A stretch of DNA of 23,965 bases from a virus. The notes beneath the pieces are model-generated. The model was not told the origin of the DNA. It saw only the letters and a list, made by a program, of their open reading frames with translations, and did not search any database. Positions 15,367 through 22,249 of this stretch are shown here, piece by piece. A program made the translations under genes and the position numbers. How positions within the stretch are numbered: position 1 is the stretch's first letter; each line of letters begins with the position of its first letter. Location of the stretch: the IMG/VR virus record IMGVR_UViG_3300009091_000060, positions 1 through 23,965 of that record; one strand, 5' to 3'.

Positions 15367-15801
15367 ATGAAAATAAATGAAGTATTAAGTACAGTATTAC
15401 CGTATGAATGGGATGGAGATCCTGATAATCTTGAGGATTATGGACAGGCTAACTTTATTGTGAACGATAAAGAATATATGGTACTTTTTTCAAACGAAAA
15501 TACTAACGAAGATAGAAGTTCACATTGGAATATAGAGTTTGGTTTATATCCTTCAAAAAATACCAAATATTCAAGTTTGACTAGATATGATATTACAAAT
15601 ACTGGAGACCAGTTTGCTGTAATGAGTACTGTACAAGCTATTTGTAAAGAATGGTTTCATTACCATCCAACTTCTCAAATATCTATGTCAGCAAATGTTC
15701 CAAGTCGTAAAAAATTATATTCTAGGATGTTACGTAACTTATTACCAAATTGGAATATTACTGTAACTGGAAATACTCTTACTGCTGAAGCTCCACGTTA
15801 A
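15367..15801 (+). CDS. Unknown protein with MKINEV head-targeting-like N-terminus
   Basis: A 144-residue protein. After MKINEV it has an alternating beta pattern (ANFIVNDKEYMVLFSN, HWNIEFGLYP) and a conserved-looking block YDITNTGDQFAVMSTVQAI. That block leads into a helix and a strand-helix unit, SMSANVPSRKKLYSRMLRNL. This SRKKLYSRM block appears in small proteins of other large phages as I recall them, without known function. The start lies 16 bases after the previous stop with only a weak AGAG ribosome site. The stop abuts the stop of the minus-strand gene at 15802 with no base between. Convergent transcription therefore meets here without a visible terminator. Confidence 0.75.
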   Translation: MKINEVLSTVLPYEWDGDPDNLEDYGQANFIVNDKEYMVLFSNENTNEDRSSHWNIEFGLYPSKNTKYSSLTRYDITNTGDQFAVMSTVQAICKEWFHYHPTSQISMSANVPSRKKLYSRMLRNLLPNWNITVTGNTLTAEAPR

Positions 15802-16329
15802 TTATTTTATTAATCCATAACCTCGAAGGTCTTCAATTGCTTTTAATAAATGTTTACAACATCCAGGTACAGCATTTGGATTAGCAGGTGGTCTTGTTGT
15901 AGTTTTTCTTACATATCTTGGTGGAATAGGACCAACATGACAATTATGGTTTAGATTATAATTAGCAAATCGCATAACATAATCTGGACAATCACAGAAT
16001 ACACCAACATTTGTGTTATTTAAAGGAACTGGTTGAAGTGAAGTTTCTTGTCTATCTGTACTAGTAACCGTAACATTATTTTCAGTATCTCCACCTTCAA
16101 AAGTAACACCACGAAGGTCTATTAATATTTTATGTTTATTTCCATTATTAGAAGTAGTTTCTGATTCTACCCGAAGGATTCCATTACCTTTAAATGGTGT
16201 ATATGTAAATTTGTCAACACGTACTTCATTTGTAGCATGTTGACGTTTTTTAGTATCAGGAAATCCTTGTGCTGTTGATTGTGTTAATTGAGGAATAGTT
16301 AAGTCTTCAAAAAGTTCATAAATTTTCAT
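15802..16329 (-). CDS. SWIM-type zinc-binding phage protein
   Basis: A 175-residue protein. The C-terminal half carries a SWIM-like zinc signature: Cys-Asp-Cys in VFCDCPDYVMRF near residues 112-114, and Cys-Lys-His in GCCKHLLKAIEDL near 158-160. The region between, with PPRYVRKTTTRPPANPN, is longer than in classical SWIM domains. Known: the C-x-C...C-x-H set binds zinc and mediates nucleic-acid or protein contacts. Residues about 30-90 are beta-rich (FKGNGILRVESET, HKILIDLRGV). The N-terminus MKIYELFEDLTIPQ resembles the start of T4 Alt as I remember it, including an I-x-E site at residue 5. The start overlaps the upstream stop in ATGA. Zinc binding is fairly sure, function unknown. Confidence 0.72.
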   Translation of the reverse strand: MKIYELFEDLTIPQLTQSTAQGFPDTKKRQHATNEVRVDKFTYTPFKGNGILRVESETTSNNGNKHKILIDLRGVTFEGGDTENNVTVTSTDRQETSLQPVPLNNTNVGVFCDCPDYVMRFANYNLNHNCHVGPIPPRYVRKTTTRPPANPNAVPGCCKHLLKAIEDLRGYGLIK

Positions 16330-17042
16330 GGTGTATAGTCCAGATGGGTTGGTAATCCTCTATTTAATAGTTTCATATAATCATAATGGACAGAATAGTC
16401 ATCAATATTATAAATTCCAGTGGATTCAACTATTATTCGCCAATCTGTCTTACTGATTTTAGATCTATACGGTTCATTAATCAGCCCCTGTTTTGGTTTA
16501 TCTTTTGTTGGATCATAATTAACAATTTGTCCAGTTTGGATATTTAACCACTGTATTTTATTGTTTTTTGATAAAATATGTATTGCTCTTATAGCATCAT
16601 CAGATTGATATCCACTATATTCAATAAACGGTAGATTATAATGTGTTTTCATAAAATCTAAAAGAATAAATAACAAATTTTTTCCAACTAATTCTTTTAA
16701 TATCTGCTGTTGTGCTGCCATATCTGCTAAACTATGTACTAATATTATATCTATATATTTTTTATCAAATAATGTTTTTAAAGAGAATTTTACAAATGCT
16801 CCTATTATATTCAATGGTTTATAATATATACCTATTATATAATCTCCATCCTGTTCAGTTTGAAGTATTGAATACTTGTTTGCAGCAGTTCCGATTTGTT
16901 TTCCAGTAGTTCTTACTAAATTATAATGTGCACGTAGTGCCTCATTCATTAATAAAGATTGGTCAAAATTTCCAGTTGCTTTTGTCTCAAAGTAATAATC
17001 TTCTGTTATATTGAAAGATTTAAACAATTCAGTTAATTTCAT
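16326..17042 (-). CDS. Divergent GNAT-like protein, possible packaged head protein
   Basis: A 238-residue protein starting MKLTELF, the fourth gene here with an (L/I)-x-E at residues 3-5. Residues about 115-180 line up by eye with the GNAT-like gene at 14715. LLFILLDFMKTHYNLPF matches IMTTLRQFIKSKWHIQF; SDDAIRAIHIL matches TQDGLNTWRKV; and TGQIVNYDP matches TGKIIPWTN. The acetyl-CoA loop here reads LVGKNLLF, without the R-x-x-G-x-G pattern, so catalysis may be lost or changed. No membrane segment is seen. The start lies 36 bases after the kinase stop, and the stop overlaps the next start in ATGA. It could also be an unrelated alpha/beta protein. Confidence 0.62.
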   Translation of the reverse strand: MKLTELFKSFNITEDYYFETKATGNFDQSLLMNEALRAHYNLVRTTGKQIGTAANKYSILQTEQDGDYIIGIYYKPLNIIGAFVKFSLKTLFDKKYIDIILVHSLADMAAQQQILKELVGKNLLFILLDFMKTHYNLPFIEYSGYQSDDAIRAIHILSKNNKIQWLNIQTGQIVNYDPTKDKPKQGLINEPYRSKISKTDWRIIVESTGIYNIDDYSVHYDYMKLLNRGLPTHLDYTP

Positions 17043-17072
17043 TGATACAGTAGTCCGTATATTTTATTATAC

Positions 17073-17080
17073 TATTTATT
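17073..17080 (-). promoter_or_regulatory. Possible T4-type late promoter, AATAAATA (7 of 8)
   Basis: The minus strand reads AATAAATA, 31 bases before the 17042 start codon, overlapping the stop of the kinase gene. The position is good, but the surrounding DNA is almost all A and T, so the match is weak evidence. Confidence 0.28.
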
Positions 17081-17582
17081 ATATACCTAAAGTTAACGAA
17101 CTTGAATCTAATATCTCATCAAATCCCTCCGTTATTGAAGGGTATTGGTAACTTTCAAACTGTTTAATAACAGCTGTTTCTGGTACGTATTTATCTGGAC
17201 GAGTGGATTGACGAGATATTAATGTCTCTAAACTAACATCAAAAGTAATACCAACAACAGTATATCCTAATTTTTTAGCAGCTTCGATATATGGTCTACG
17301 ACGTTTTTTAGATAAATTGGTGTTATCAATGAACAAATCTGTCTTTTCATTCAACAATTCATTAAACTTAACATCCAATTTATTTTTGAATTCTTTGTCC
17401 ATACAAGACATTTCCCAAGCTTTAGCATAACTAGTTTTGTCATACCATTCTAACCGACAAGCATCCCAAGAATAATAATTTATCCACGGATGTTTATCTT
17501 TTAATTTTTCAAAAATCGTTGATTTTCCACTTCCTGATGGACCAATAGCCATGAATAAAATTGGTTGTAATAATTTTGTCAT
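17079..17582 (-). CDS. Polynucleotide-kinase-like P-loop kinase
   Basis: A 167-residue protein with a Walker A loop GPSGSGKST at residues 14-22. Asp40 sits in SWDACR, at the place of the catalytic Asp of T4 polynucleotide kinase. DNTNLSKKRRRPYIEAAKK at 86-104 corresponds to the DTNL motif of that family. The arginine-rich lid is SRQSTRPDKYVPE, near 123-135. Known: the kinase domain of T4 Pnk moves the ATP gamma-phosphate to 5'-OH ends for RNA or DNA repair. The C-terminal phosphatase domain of T4 Pnk is missing, so this is a kinase-only form. A GGAG ribosome site precedes the ATG, and a sigma70-like promoter lies just upstream. The exact substrate is uncertain, as related folds also phosphorylate small molecules. 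Confidence 0.8.
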   Translation of the reverse strand: MTKLLQPILFMAIGPSGSGKSTIFEKLKDKHPWINYYSWDACRLEWYDKTSYAKAWEMSCMDKEFKNKLDVKFNELLNEKTDLFIDNTNLSKKRRRPYIEAAKKLGYTVVGITFDVSLETLISRQSTRPDKYVPETAVIKQFESYQYPSITEGFDEILDSSSLTLGI

Positions 17583-17605
17583 ATAATATCTCCGTTTAAT
17601 GTGAT

Positions 17606-17634
17606 ATTATACTCTATATTTGATTAAGAATCAA
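17606..17634 (-). promoter_or_regulatory. Sigma70-like promoter for the kinase gene
   Basis: The minus strand has TTGATT (17629-17634), a 17-base spacer and a perfect TATAAT (17606-17611), about 24 bases before the 17582 ATG. The -35 box matches the consensus at four of six positions and overlaps the terminase stop codon. It is one arm of a small inverted repeat, TTGATT-AAG-AATCAA, at 17620-17634, which could act as an operator. It suggests early or host-polymerase transcription of the kinase, independent of the late genes. Confidence 0.5.
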
Positions 17635-19205
17635 CTGAATATAAAAGCATCAGGCATAAAATTATTATCTGAATCACTATACTCATCCCCTTCTCCTAAA
17701 AAGGCATGAGCGTATAATTTATCATAAGCATCTTGGTCAAAAGCAGAAACTTCTTCTAATAATCTAGTGACAATCAAACAAGCTGAAATTAAATCATCTG
17801 TTCCACCTGTTTTAGCAGAATATCCTCCCCCTCTTCGAACAAATTGTTTCATTTCTTCTACTAAGGTTCTTGAACGAATTTTCATACCATTTCGTTCTAC
17901 CAATTCTTTAATAGTTACACAAGCCTTCATTTTAGATTTACTGGTGGTAGTCATTCCTTTACGCTTAGCTCCATTTTCTGATATAAATTCAGCCAATTCA
18001 GGCGGATTATCATCAGCTTCATACAACGAAATCATTCCCTCCCCAACACCATTATTTTCAATAGAGAAATATACTGTTGCATCAACTTTCTCATACATCG
18101 TTAACATTCTTTTTAAGATATGATAGGCTTGAACAGAAGACATTGTGTTAGACCTCCATTCAGCTACTTGTTCTAATGCTGGAAAATCAAATACAACAAA
18201 TGTAGAATAATCTTCTCCAGTTCCAGTTGCTGGGTCAACTCCAACTAAATATACTCCGTTTTGTACAGGAGGTTTAAAGAATATAATATCACTAATAGTT
18301 CCATATGGTTTAATAAGTTTTACTTCTTCTGTAAGAGTTGCCATTGCTATAGTATCAAATAATAATGGGTCTGAAGACAAAAATTGGGTTTCATATTCTT
18401 GTAACCACTTAATATCACCAATCTTTGCTTTTTCTTTTTCCATAAATTCAGCATCACGACCTGGAGGTTCATCCCATCGTATATGAATTGGTATAAATCC
18501 ATTTGTACCAATTTCAGAATCAGCAGTAAGTGGAATATTAGCACCTCTCCATAATTGAGCATATAAATTACTATCACCATTTGGAGTAGATGTTATAATA
18601 CATGAACCACCTGTTGCTAATGTAGGTGCCATTGAAGTCCAAAATGCTCCTTGAACCGTATCTCTAACAAATGCAAACTCGTCCAAGAATAATAATGAGA
18701 TAGCTAAACCACGACCAGAATTCTCTGATGTTGCTGTTGATATGATACGAGAACCATTATCAAATCCAATAGCATGTTTATTATATCCATCATCTGTAAG
18801 ACCTGGTTTTAACCAATGTGGAACTCTCTCATACATAAATTTAATACGATAAATCATTTCCATCGCATTAGCATTCATATTTGAAGCAATAAGTATAGTT
18901 TTTTCAAAGTGAAACATAGCATACCATAATAAATATGCTCCTGATACCTGGCTCTTGCCTACTTGGCGTGAAGCTAATACTATCACTTGTTTGTTTATTT
19001 GATAAGTATCAAGCATTGTTTTTTGATATGGATATAAATCAAACGCTATAGATCCTAATATAGGATGTTGGATTTGACAATATTTGTTGATGAAATAAGC
19101 AGCATTTTCAGAACATTTTTTTAACTCTTGAATATGATCTATATCATATTCATGCTGCTCATTTGCTTGTTTTAAAAATGGGTTTTTTAATTTTGATGCG
19201 GCCAT
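17631..19205 (-). CDS. gp17: Terminase large subunit (T4 gp17-like)
   Basis: A 524-residue DNA-packaging motor with ATPase and nuclease domains. ATPase: Walker A ASRQVGKS at 78-85, Walker B LLFLDE at 171-176 with catalytic Glu176, and coupling motif TSTPNG at 205-210. RNase H-like nuclease: Asp324 in VGVDPATG, Glu383 in IENNGVGEG, and Asp470-Asp471 in GGTDDL. Known: gp17 docks on the portal, pumps DNA into the prohead and cuts the concatemer. All key residues are present. The N-terminus is some 80 residues shorter than in T4 gp17. The start codon sits in a strong hairpin (19201-19232). It follows the small subunit by 51 bases, as is usual for the pair, but the order relative to sheath and tube differs from T4. 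Confidence 0.97.
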   Translation of the reverse strand: MAASKLKNPFLKQANEQHEYDIDHIQELKKCSENAAYFINKYCQIQHPILGSIAFDLYPYQKTMLDTYQINKQVIVLASRQVGKSQVSGAYLLWYAMFHFEKTILIASNMNANAMEMIYRIKFMYERVPHWLKPGLTDDGYNKHAIGFDNGSRIISTATSENSGRGLAISLLFLDEFAFVRDTVQGAFWTSMAPTLATGGSCIITSTPNGDSNLYAQLWRGANIPLTADSEIGTNGFIPIHIRWDEPPGRDAEFMEKEKAKIGDIKWLQEYETQFLSSDPLLFDTIAMATLTEEVKLIKPYGTISDIIFFKPPVQNGVYLVGVDPATGTGEDYSTFVVFDFPALEQVAEWRSNTMSSVQAYHILKRMLTMYEKVDATVYFSIENNGVGEGMISLYEADDNPPELAEFISENGAKRKGMTTTSKSKMKACVTIKELVERNGMKIRSRTLVEEMKQFVRRGGGYSAKTGGTDDLISACLIVTRLLEEVSAFDQDAYDKLYAHAFLGEGDEYSDSDNNFMPDAFIFS

Positions 19206-19232
19206 AAAAACCTACTCTCTTGTTTTTATGGC
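19201..19232 (-). promoter_or_regulatory. Start-codon hairpin of the large terminase gene
   Basis: In the mRNA, GCCATAAAAA (19232-19223) pairs perfectly with TTTTTATGGC (19210-19201) around a 12-base loop. The loop carries the ribosome-binding bases AGTAGG, and the ATG lies in the stem. This would hide the start codon and could limit or gate translation of the large terminase. It lies in the short gap after the small terminase gene. It is not a terminator, because no U run follows in the right place. Confidence 0.6.
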
Positions 19233-19256
19233 TATTTACTTTTATTATATTAGGAC

Positions 19257-19694
19257 CTACCTTTGATTTCCTGCTATCATTCGTAATATTTCGTTTCTAT
19301 CAGCTATTACTAAGTTGTTGTTGGTAGTTGTATGTCCATCCTGTTTTTTAGCAAAAGGGGATAATTTATCTTTATGTTCTTTCATCATTCGTTGTTCACG
19401 AACAGCACCAAGTGCTACATTTAACATATTAGCTGTAACTTCACCCATACGAGCTTTATATCTACCTTCAACTACTTCAATACTATCAGCCATTGTATTT
19501 GCTTGACCTATAGCAGTAGTATAAATTTGTTCAAGTTTTCCTTCTATTTCATCATCCTTTACATCATAATTAGGCATGTCTACTAATGGTTCTGGTAAGA
19601 ATTCATTATATTCCACTACGGTAGTTCCTGATTCTATTCCAAAAACTGTTTCTAAGGGATGTTCAATAGTTTTTTCTTCTGTTTTAATTTTCAT
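19257..19694 (-). CDS. gp16: Terminase small subunit (T4 gp16-like)
   Basis: A 145-residue protein. The acidic N-terminus with VVEYNEFLPEPL is followed by a long helical, coiled-coil-like region, residues about 47-110: DDEIEGKLEQIYTTAIGQA, EVVEGRYKARMGEVTANML, and RMMKEHKDKL. The C-terminus has VIADRNEILRMI. This layout (acidic leader, coiled coil, short C-terminal tail) fits T4-type small terminases. Known: gp16 forms rings, recognises viral DNA and stimulates the gp17 ATPase. The gene overlaps the end of the gp4 gene (ATGA), so translation is probably coupled, and it directly precedes gp17. Confidence 0.86.
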   Translation of the reverse strand: MKIKTEEKTIEHPLETVFGIESGTTVVEYNEFLPEPLVDMPNYDVKDDEIEGKLEQIYTTAIGQANTMADSIEVVEGRYKARMGEVTANMLNVALGAVREQRMMKEHKDKLSPFAKKQDGHTTTNNNLVIADRNEILRMIAGNQR

Positions 19695-20137
19695 TTAAAG
19701 ACACTCATTTCTGTAAGAAGTCGAAAAGACATGTTTCGTTGTTGACACCATATTGAACATGCTCGCCATTTGGCCGTATTTACTGCAAAAGTTAATTGCT
19801 CATACAATCGATACTTACTATTGGATCTTGGTGGTTTTGTTTGAGTTTTTGGTTTTATTTCAATTACTTCTTGAATTATTTCCCCATTAGTATTAATATA
19901 TTCAATCCAATAATCTGGATAATATTTATGTATTTTTCCATCTGTTGGTTTAATATACGGAATACAAAATCCTTCACTTGACCATCTTAATACTCTGGGA
20001 TTATTATCAAAGAAATTATGTGCTTGTAACTCCCAAGAAGACATATATCTTATTTTGTGAATATCTCCTGTATATTTTTCTGGATGTTTAGGAGTATAAT
20101 AGCCTTGAGTAAAACGACTTTTTTTAGATACTAACAT
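19691..20137 (-). CDS. gp4: Head completion protein, nuclease-like (T4 gp4-like)
   Basis: A 148-residue protein with the pattern of T4 gp4 (also called gp50/65). It starts with basic residues and GYYTPKHPEKYTGD, then IRYMSSWE (Glu36), NPRVLRWSSE (Glu55), IPY, HKYYPDY with Asp75, and EIKPK at 93-97. The spacing PD...E-x-K fits a PD-(D/E)xK nuclease core. Known: gp4 is needed to finish filled heads so that tails can join. The start lies three bases after the stop of the structural gene upstream, and no good ribosome site is visible, so coupling is likely. Its placement between tail and terminase genes is unlike T4. Confidence 0.85.
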   Translation of the reverse strand: MLVSKKSRFTQGYYTPKHPEKYTGDIHKIRYMSSWELQAHNFFDNNPRVLRWSSEGFCIPYIKPTDGKIHKYYPDYWIEYINTNGEIIQEVIEIKPKTQTKPPRSNSKYRLYEQLTFAVNTAKWRACSIWCQQRNMSFRLLTEMSVFK

Positions 20138-20140
20138 ATA

Positions 20141-21541
20141 TTATTGTGGAACTGTCATAAACTCACCCAACCCTTGGGTAATACTTCCACCGAATCCCCC
20201 ACCAATCATTCCACTTGTATTTTGAGAACTTAATGGATCACAATTATTTTGACCAGGAATTGGTGAGCCAAACGGACTAATACCGTGGGTATTTGGACCT
20301 TGTGTAGCTGAAGCGGCATCGTTATATCGTAATTGATAAAAGGCATCACGTTGAGCACTACGAAATGTTTGGTCTAATGCTCTCATTTCTGTAGTTTCAA
20401 CAAATACAGTATCATAAGCAAATGTGATTGATAATTCATTACCTTCATTGCCAACTGACATATCAACATCATCAGGAATTAGTGTTGTTATACGAGGGTT
20501 AAGAAAATGATATACATTAACCATTGCTCCATTATTATAAACATGATATAATATAATTTCTTTAAATATACCTTGTTTATTATCGTTATTTAACGGTCCT
20601 AACGAAGCAGCATATCTATTTGTTTTTATTGGCATTCCTTCAGCATCTAATGACATATTATCTTTAAAACTCATTCCTAATTGTTCAAAAGCATCTTGAG
20701 TTGGAGATTGTTGGGGGGTCATATTAGCAATTGGGGTCATTGCTTTAAGATATGCTGTATAAAATTGTATGGCATTATTTAATATATCATCGTGAAATGA
20801 CATATTCATTTCATCAAATTCAGTTTTTGTTATTAATTTTGTTCTATAGTTATAATAATTAACTGGTTCTGTTTGGTATGTAATTTTAGGACGAGAAGAC
20901 TTTTTAACCACAAAAGCCATTCCTCTCATTATTTCATCTAATTCACTATATCCAGCAGCAGTTACAAATTGAACCATAAACAAGAATTTATATTTAGGTG
21001 CTCTTGCTATAAGGTCTATAGCATAGGGAGATGCTTCACAAGCAGGAGTTAATGAATTTAATCTATCACTTCCAGGTGTATAGATTCCTCGAGCTAATCT
21101 TTCTAAATTTTGAAAATCTTGAAGGTAGTATGGAATATCAGTGGCTTTAAAATGTCCTTGTTGAACTTGTTGATAAATTTGTTGAGCTTGACCCCAAGCC
21201 TGATTAGCTATTTGTGGGTTTAGACCTTGTAGGGATTGTATTAAGGTTGGAGCAATTCCTATATTACTTAATATCCAATTAGCACCTTGATCTAAACTAT
21301 CACCTATAATAGTTGGTAGAGAGCCACATCCAGTTCTAATTGAATTTGAAACACTAGCAACAGTACGTAATCCAGTACCAATGGAACCTGCTCCAATACT
21401 ATTTAAAACTTGGAGGTCACCTATTTTTCCAATAGCGTTTCCAAAATCACGTCTGTTAGAAACAGCACTACCTATATCAGCTCTACTTTTAGATGCGTAG
21501 GCTGCTGGACAAGGTTTAACAGAAAAAGTTCGTGGATCCAT
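20141..21541 (-). CDS. Tail-tube-like structural protein, possibly baseplate/tube junction
   Basis: A 466-residue protein. Residues 1-165 are Gly/Ser/Ala/Gln-rich and helical, with GQAQQIYQQVQQGHFKATDI near 117. Residues about 183-395 look like a tail-tube fold: KYKFLFMVQFVTAAGY, FVVKKSSRPKITYQTEPVNY, YNYRTKLITKTEFDEMNMSF and later LSITFAYDTVFVET. The RP-x-x-x-Y...YYNYRTK pattern is typical of tube and tube-initiator proteins of contractile phages. The last 70 residues are Gly/Asn/Ser-rich and likely flexible. Position just after gp19 would suggest the portal in T4 order, but no portal features are seen. Possibilities: a gp48/gp54-type tube cap or initiator, or another virion protein. It has its own late promoter and an AAGGAAG ribosome site. 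Confidence 0.62.
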   Translation of the reverse strand: MDPRTFSVKPCPAAYASKSRADIGSAVSNRRDFGNAIGKIGDLQVLNSIGAGSIGTGLRTVASVSNSIRTGCGSLPTIIGDSLDQGANWILSNIGIAPTLIQSLQGLNPQIANQAWGQAQQIYQQVQQGHFKATDIPYYLQDFQNLERLARGIYTPGSDRLNSLTPACEASPYAIDLIARAPKYKFLFMVQFVTAAGYSELDEIMRGMAFVVKKSSRPKITYQTEPVNYYNYRTKLITKTEFDEMNMSFHDDILNNAIQFYTAYLKAMTPIANMTPQQSPTQDAFEQLGMSFKDNMSLDAEGMPIKTNRYAASLGPLNNDNKQGIFKEIILYHVYNNGAMVNVYHFLNPRITTLIPDDVDMSVGNEGNELSITFAYDTVFVETTEMRALDQTFRSAQRDAFYQLRYNDAASATQGPNTHGISPFGSPIPGQNNCDPLSSQNTSGMIGGGFGGSITQGLGEFMTVPQ

Positions 21542-21565
21542 AAATCTTCCTTAACAAATATGAAG

Positions 21566-21573
21566 TATTTATA
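21566..21573 (-). promoter_or_regulatory. T4-type late promoter, perfect TATAAATA
   Basis: A perfect octamer on the minus strand, 25 bases upstream of the 21541 start codon and 18 bases downstream of the terminator hairpin. It would start the unit structural protein - gp4 - gp16 - gp17. Confidence 0.8.
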
Positions 21574-21590
21574 TAAAGGGAACAGGCATA

Positions 21591-21616
21591 AAAAAGGAGT
21601 CAAAAGACTCCTTTTT
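21591..21616 (-). terminator. Intrinsic terminator after the tail tube gene
   Basis: A perfect 11-bp inverted repeat, AAAAAGGAGTC and GACTCCTTTTT, around a four-base loop, 20 bases after the tail tube stop. The GC-rich core followed by a T run fits a Rho-independent terminator. The symmetric A/T flanks could let it work in both directions. It separates the very abundant sheath/tube messages from the next unit. Confidence 0.88.
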
Positions 21617-21635
21617 ATTGGTATTAGTAGTTGTA

Positions 21636-22223
21636 TTACATTGCCCCCGCACCACCAGTAGCAATACCTTTACCCTGTTTATATCCACCAAGAAATTGAC
21701 GAGCATGATCATAACTAATGGTAAGTTCGATTTCAACAGGATCACCTGTTTCATATGCCAACTCTCCCCAATTATTATCTTCAATCCAACATCCTTCAAC
21801 AGTCCATTTTTCGATTACTTGGTCATTACCATCTAATTGGTCAAGATATGTAACAAATTTGTAAAGTGAACCTTCTCCTGCAGATGCTAACCATTGTCCT
21901 TCAGCACCAACTAACCATTGTTGTTTTTGTAATTGTGCTTGAATAACTCTTGATGCTGTACCTGTAACATCATCTTGAACTGTAAGAGCCATTGTTTCCC
22001 AAGAATGCTTGGCAGCAATATATGCTACAGAATTATAACGATGTAAAGTGACTTTCTCAAATTTTAAATGTGGTCGATTTACTTTAGTTGATTGCATTGA
22101 AACTGGTTGACTATCAAATCCGCCTCCCATGTTGGCGAATGTAACTCTCCAACGGTTCTTTGCTTTTGGGTGTAAGATACCTGTTCCTACTCCTGGGATA
22201 CCTATGTCATTAATTGTACTCAC
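21636..22223 (-). CDS. gp19: Tail tube protein (T4 gp19-like)
   Basis: A 195-residue protein with the conserved T4-type tube pattern: NRWRVTFANMGG near 23, VNRPHLKFEKVTLHRYNS near 48, AAKHSWE, LTVQDDVTG, RVIQAQLQKQQWLVGAEGQW near 92, FVTYLDQLDGN, EGCWIEDNNWG and a terminal ISYDHARQFLGGYKQG. Known: six copies per ring stack to form the inner tube through which DNA leaves the head. I chose the GTG at 22223 because AAAGGAGA lies a good distance before it; the first in-frame ATG is far inside the protein. The Gly/Ala-rich tail (GIATGGAGAM) extends slightly beyond the conserved core. It lies 26 bases after the sheath gene and is followed by a strong terminator. Confidence 0.95.
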   Translation of the reverse strand: MSTINDIGIPGVGTGILHPKAKNRWRVTFANMGGGFDSQPVSMQSTKVNRPHLKFEKVTLHRYNSVAYIAAKHSWETMALTVQDDVTGTASRVIQAQLQKQQWLVGAEGQWLASAGEGSLYKFVTYLDQLDGNDQVIEKWTVEGCWIEDNNWGELAYETGDPVEIELTISYDHARQFLGGYKQGKGIATGGAGAM

Positions 22224-22249
22224 GTGATCTCTCCTTTAATCTGTTAATA

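Noticed and set aside
20141-21541. Portal protein (gp20), expected after gp19 by T4 order
   Set aside because: The sequence shows a tube-like core with YYNYRTK and Gly-rich ends. No portal-type long helical wing or crown pattern was recognised.
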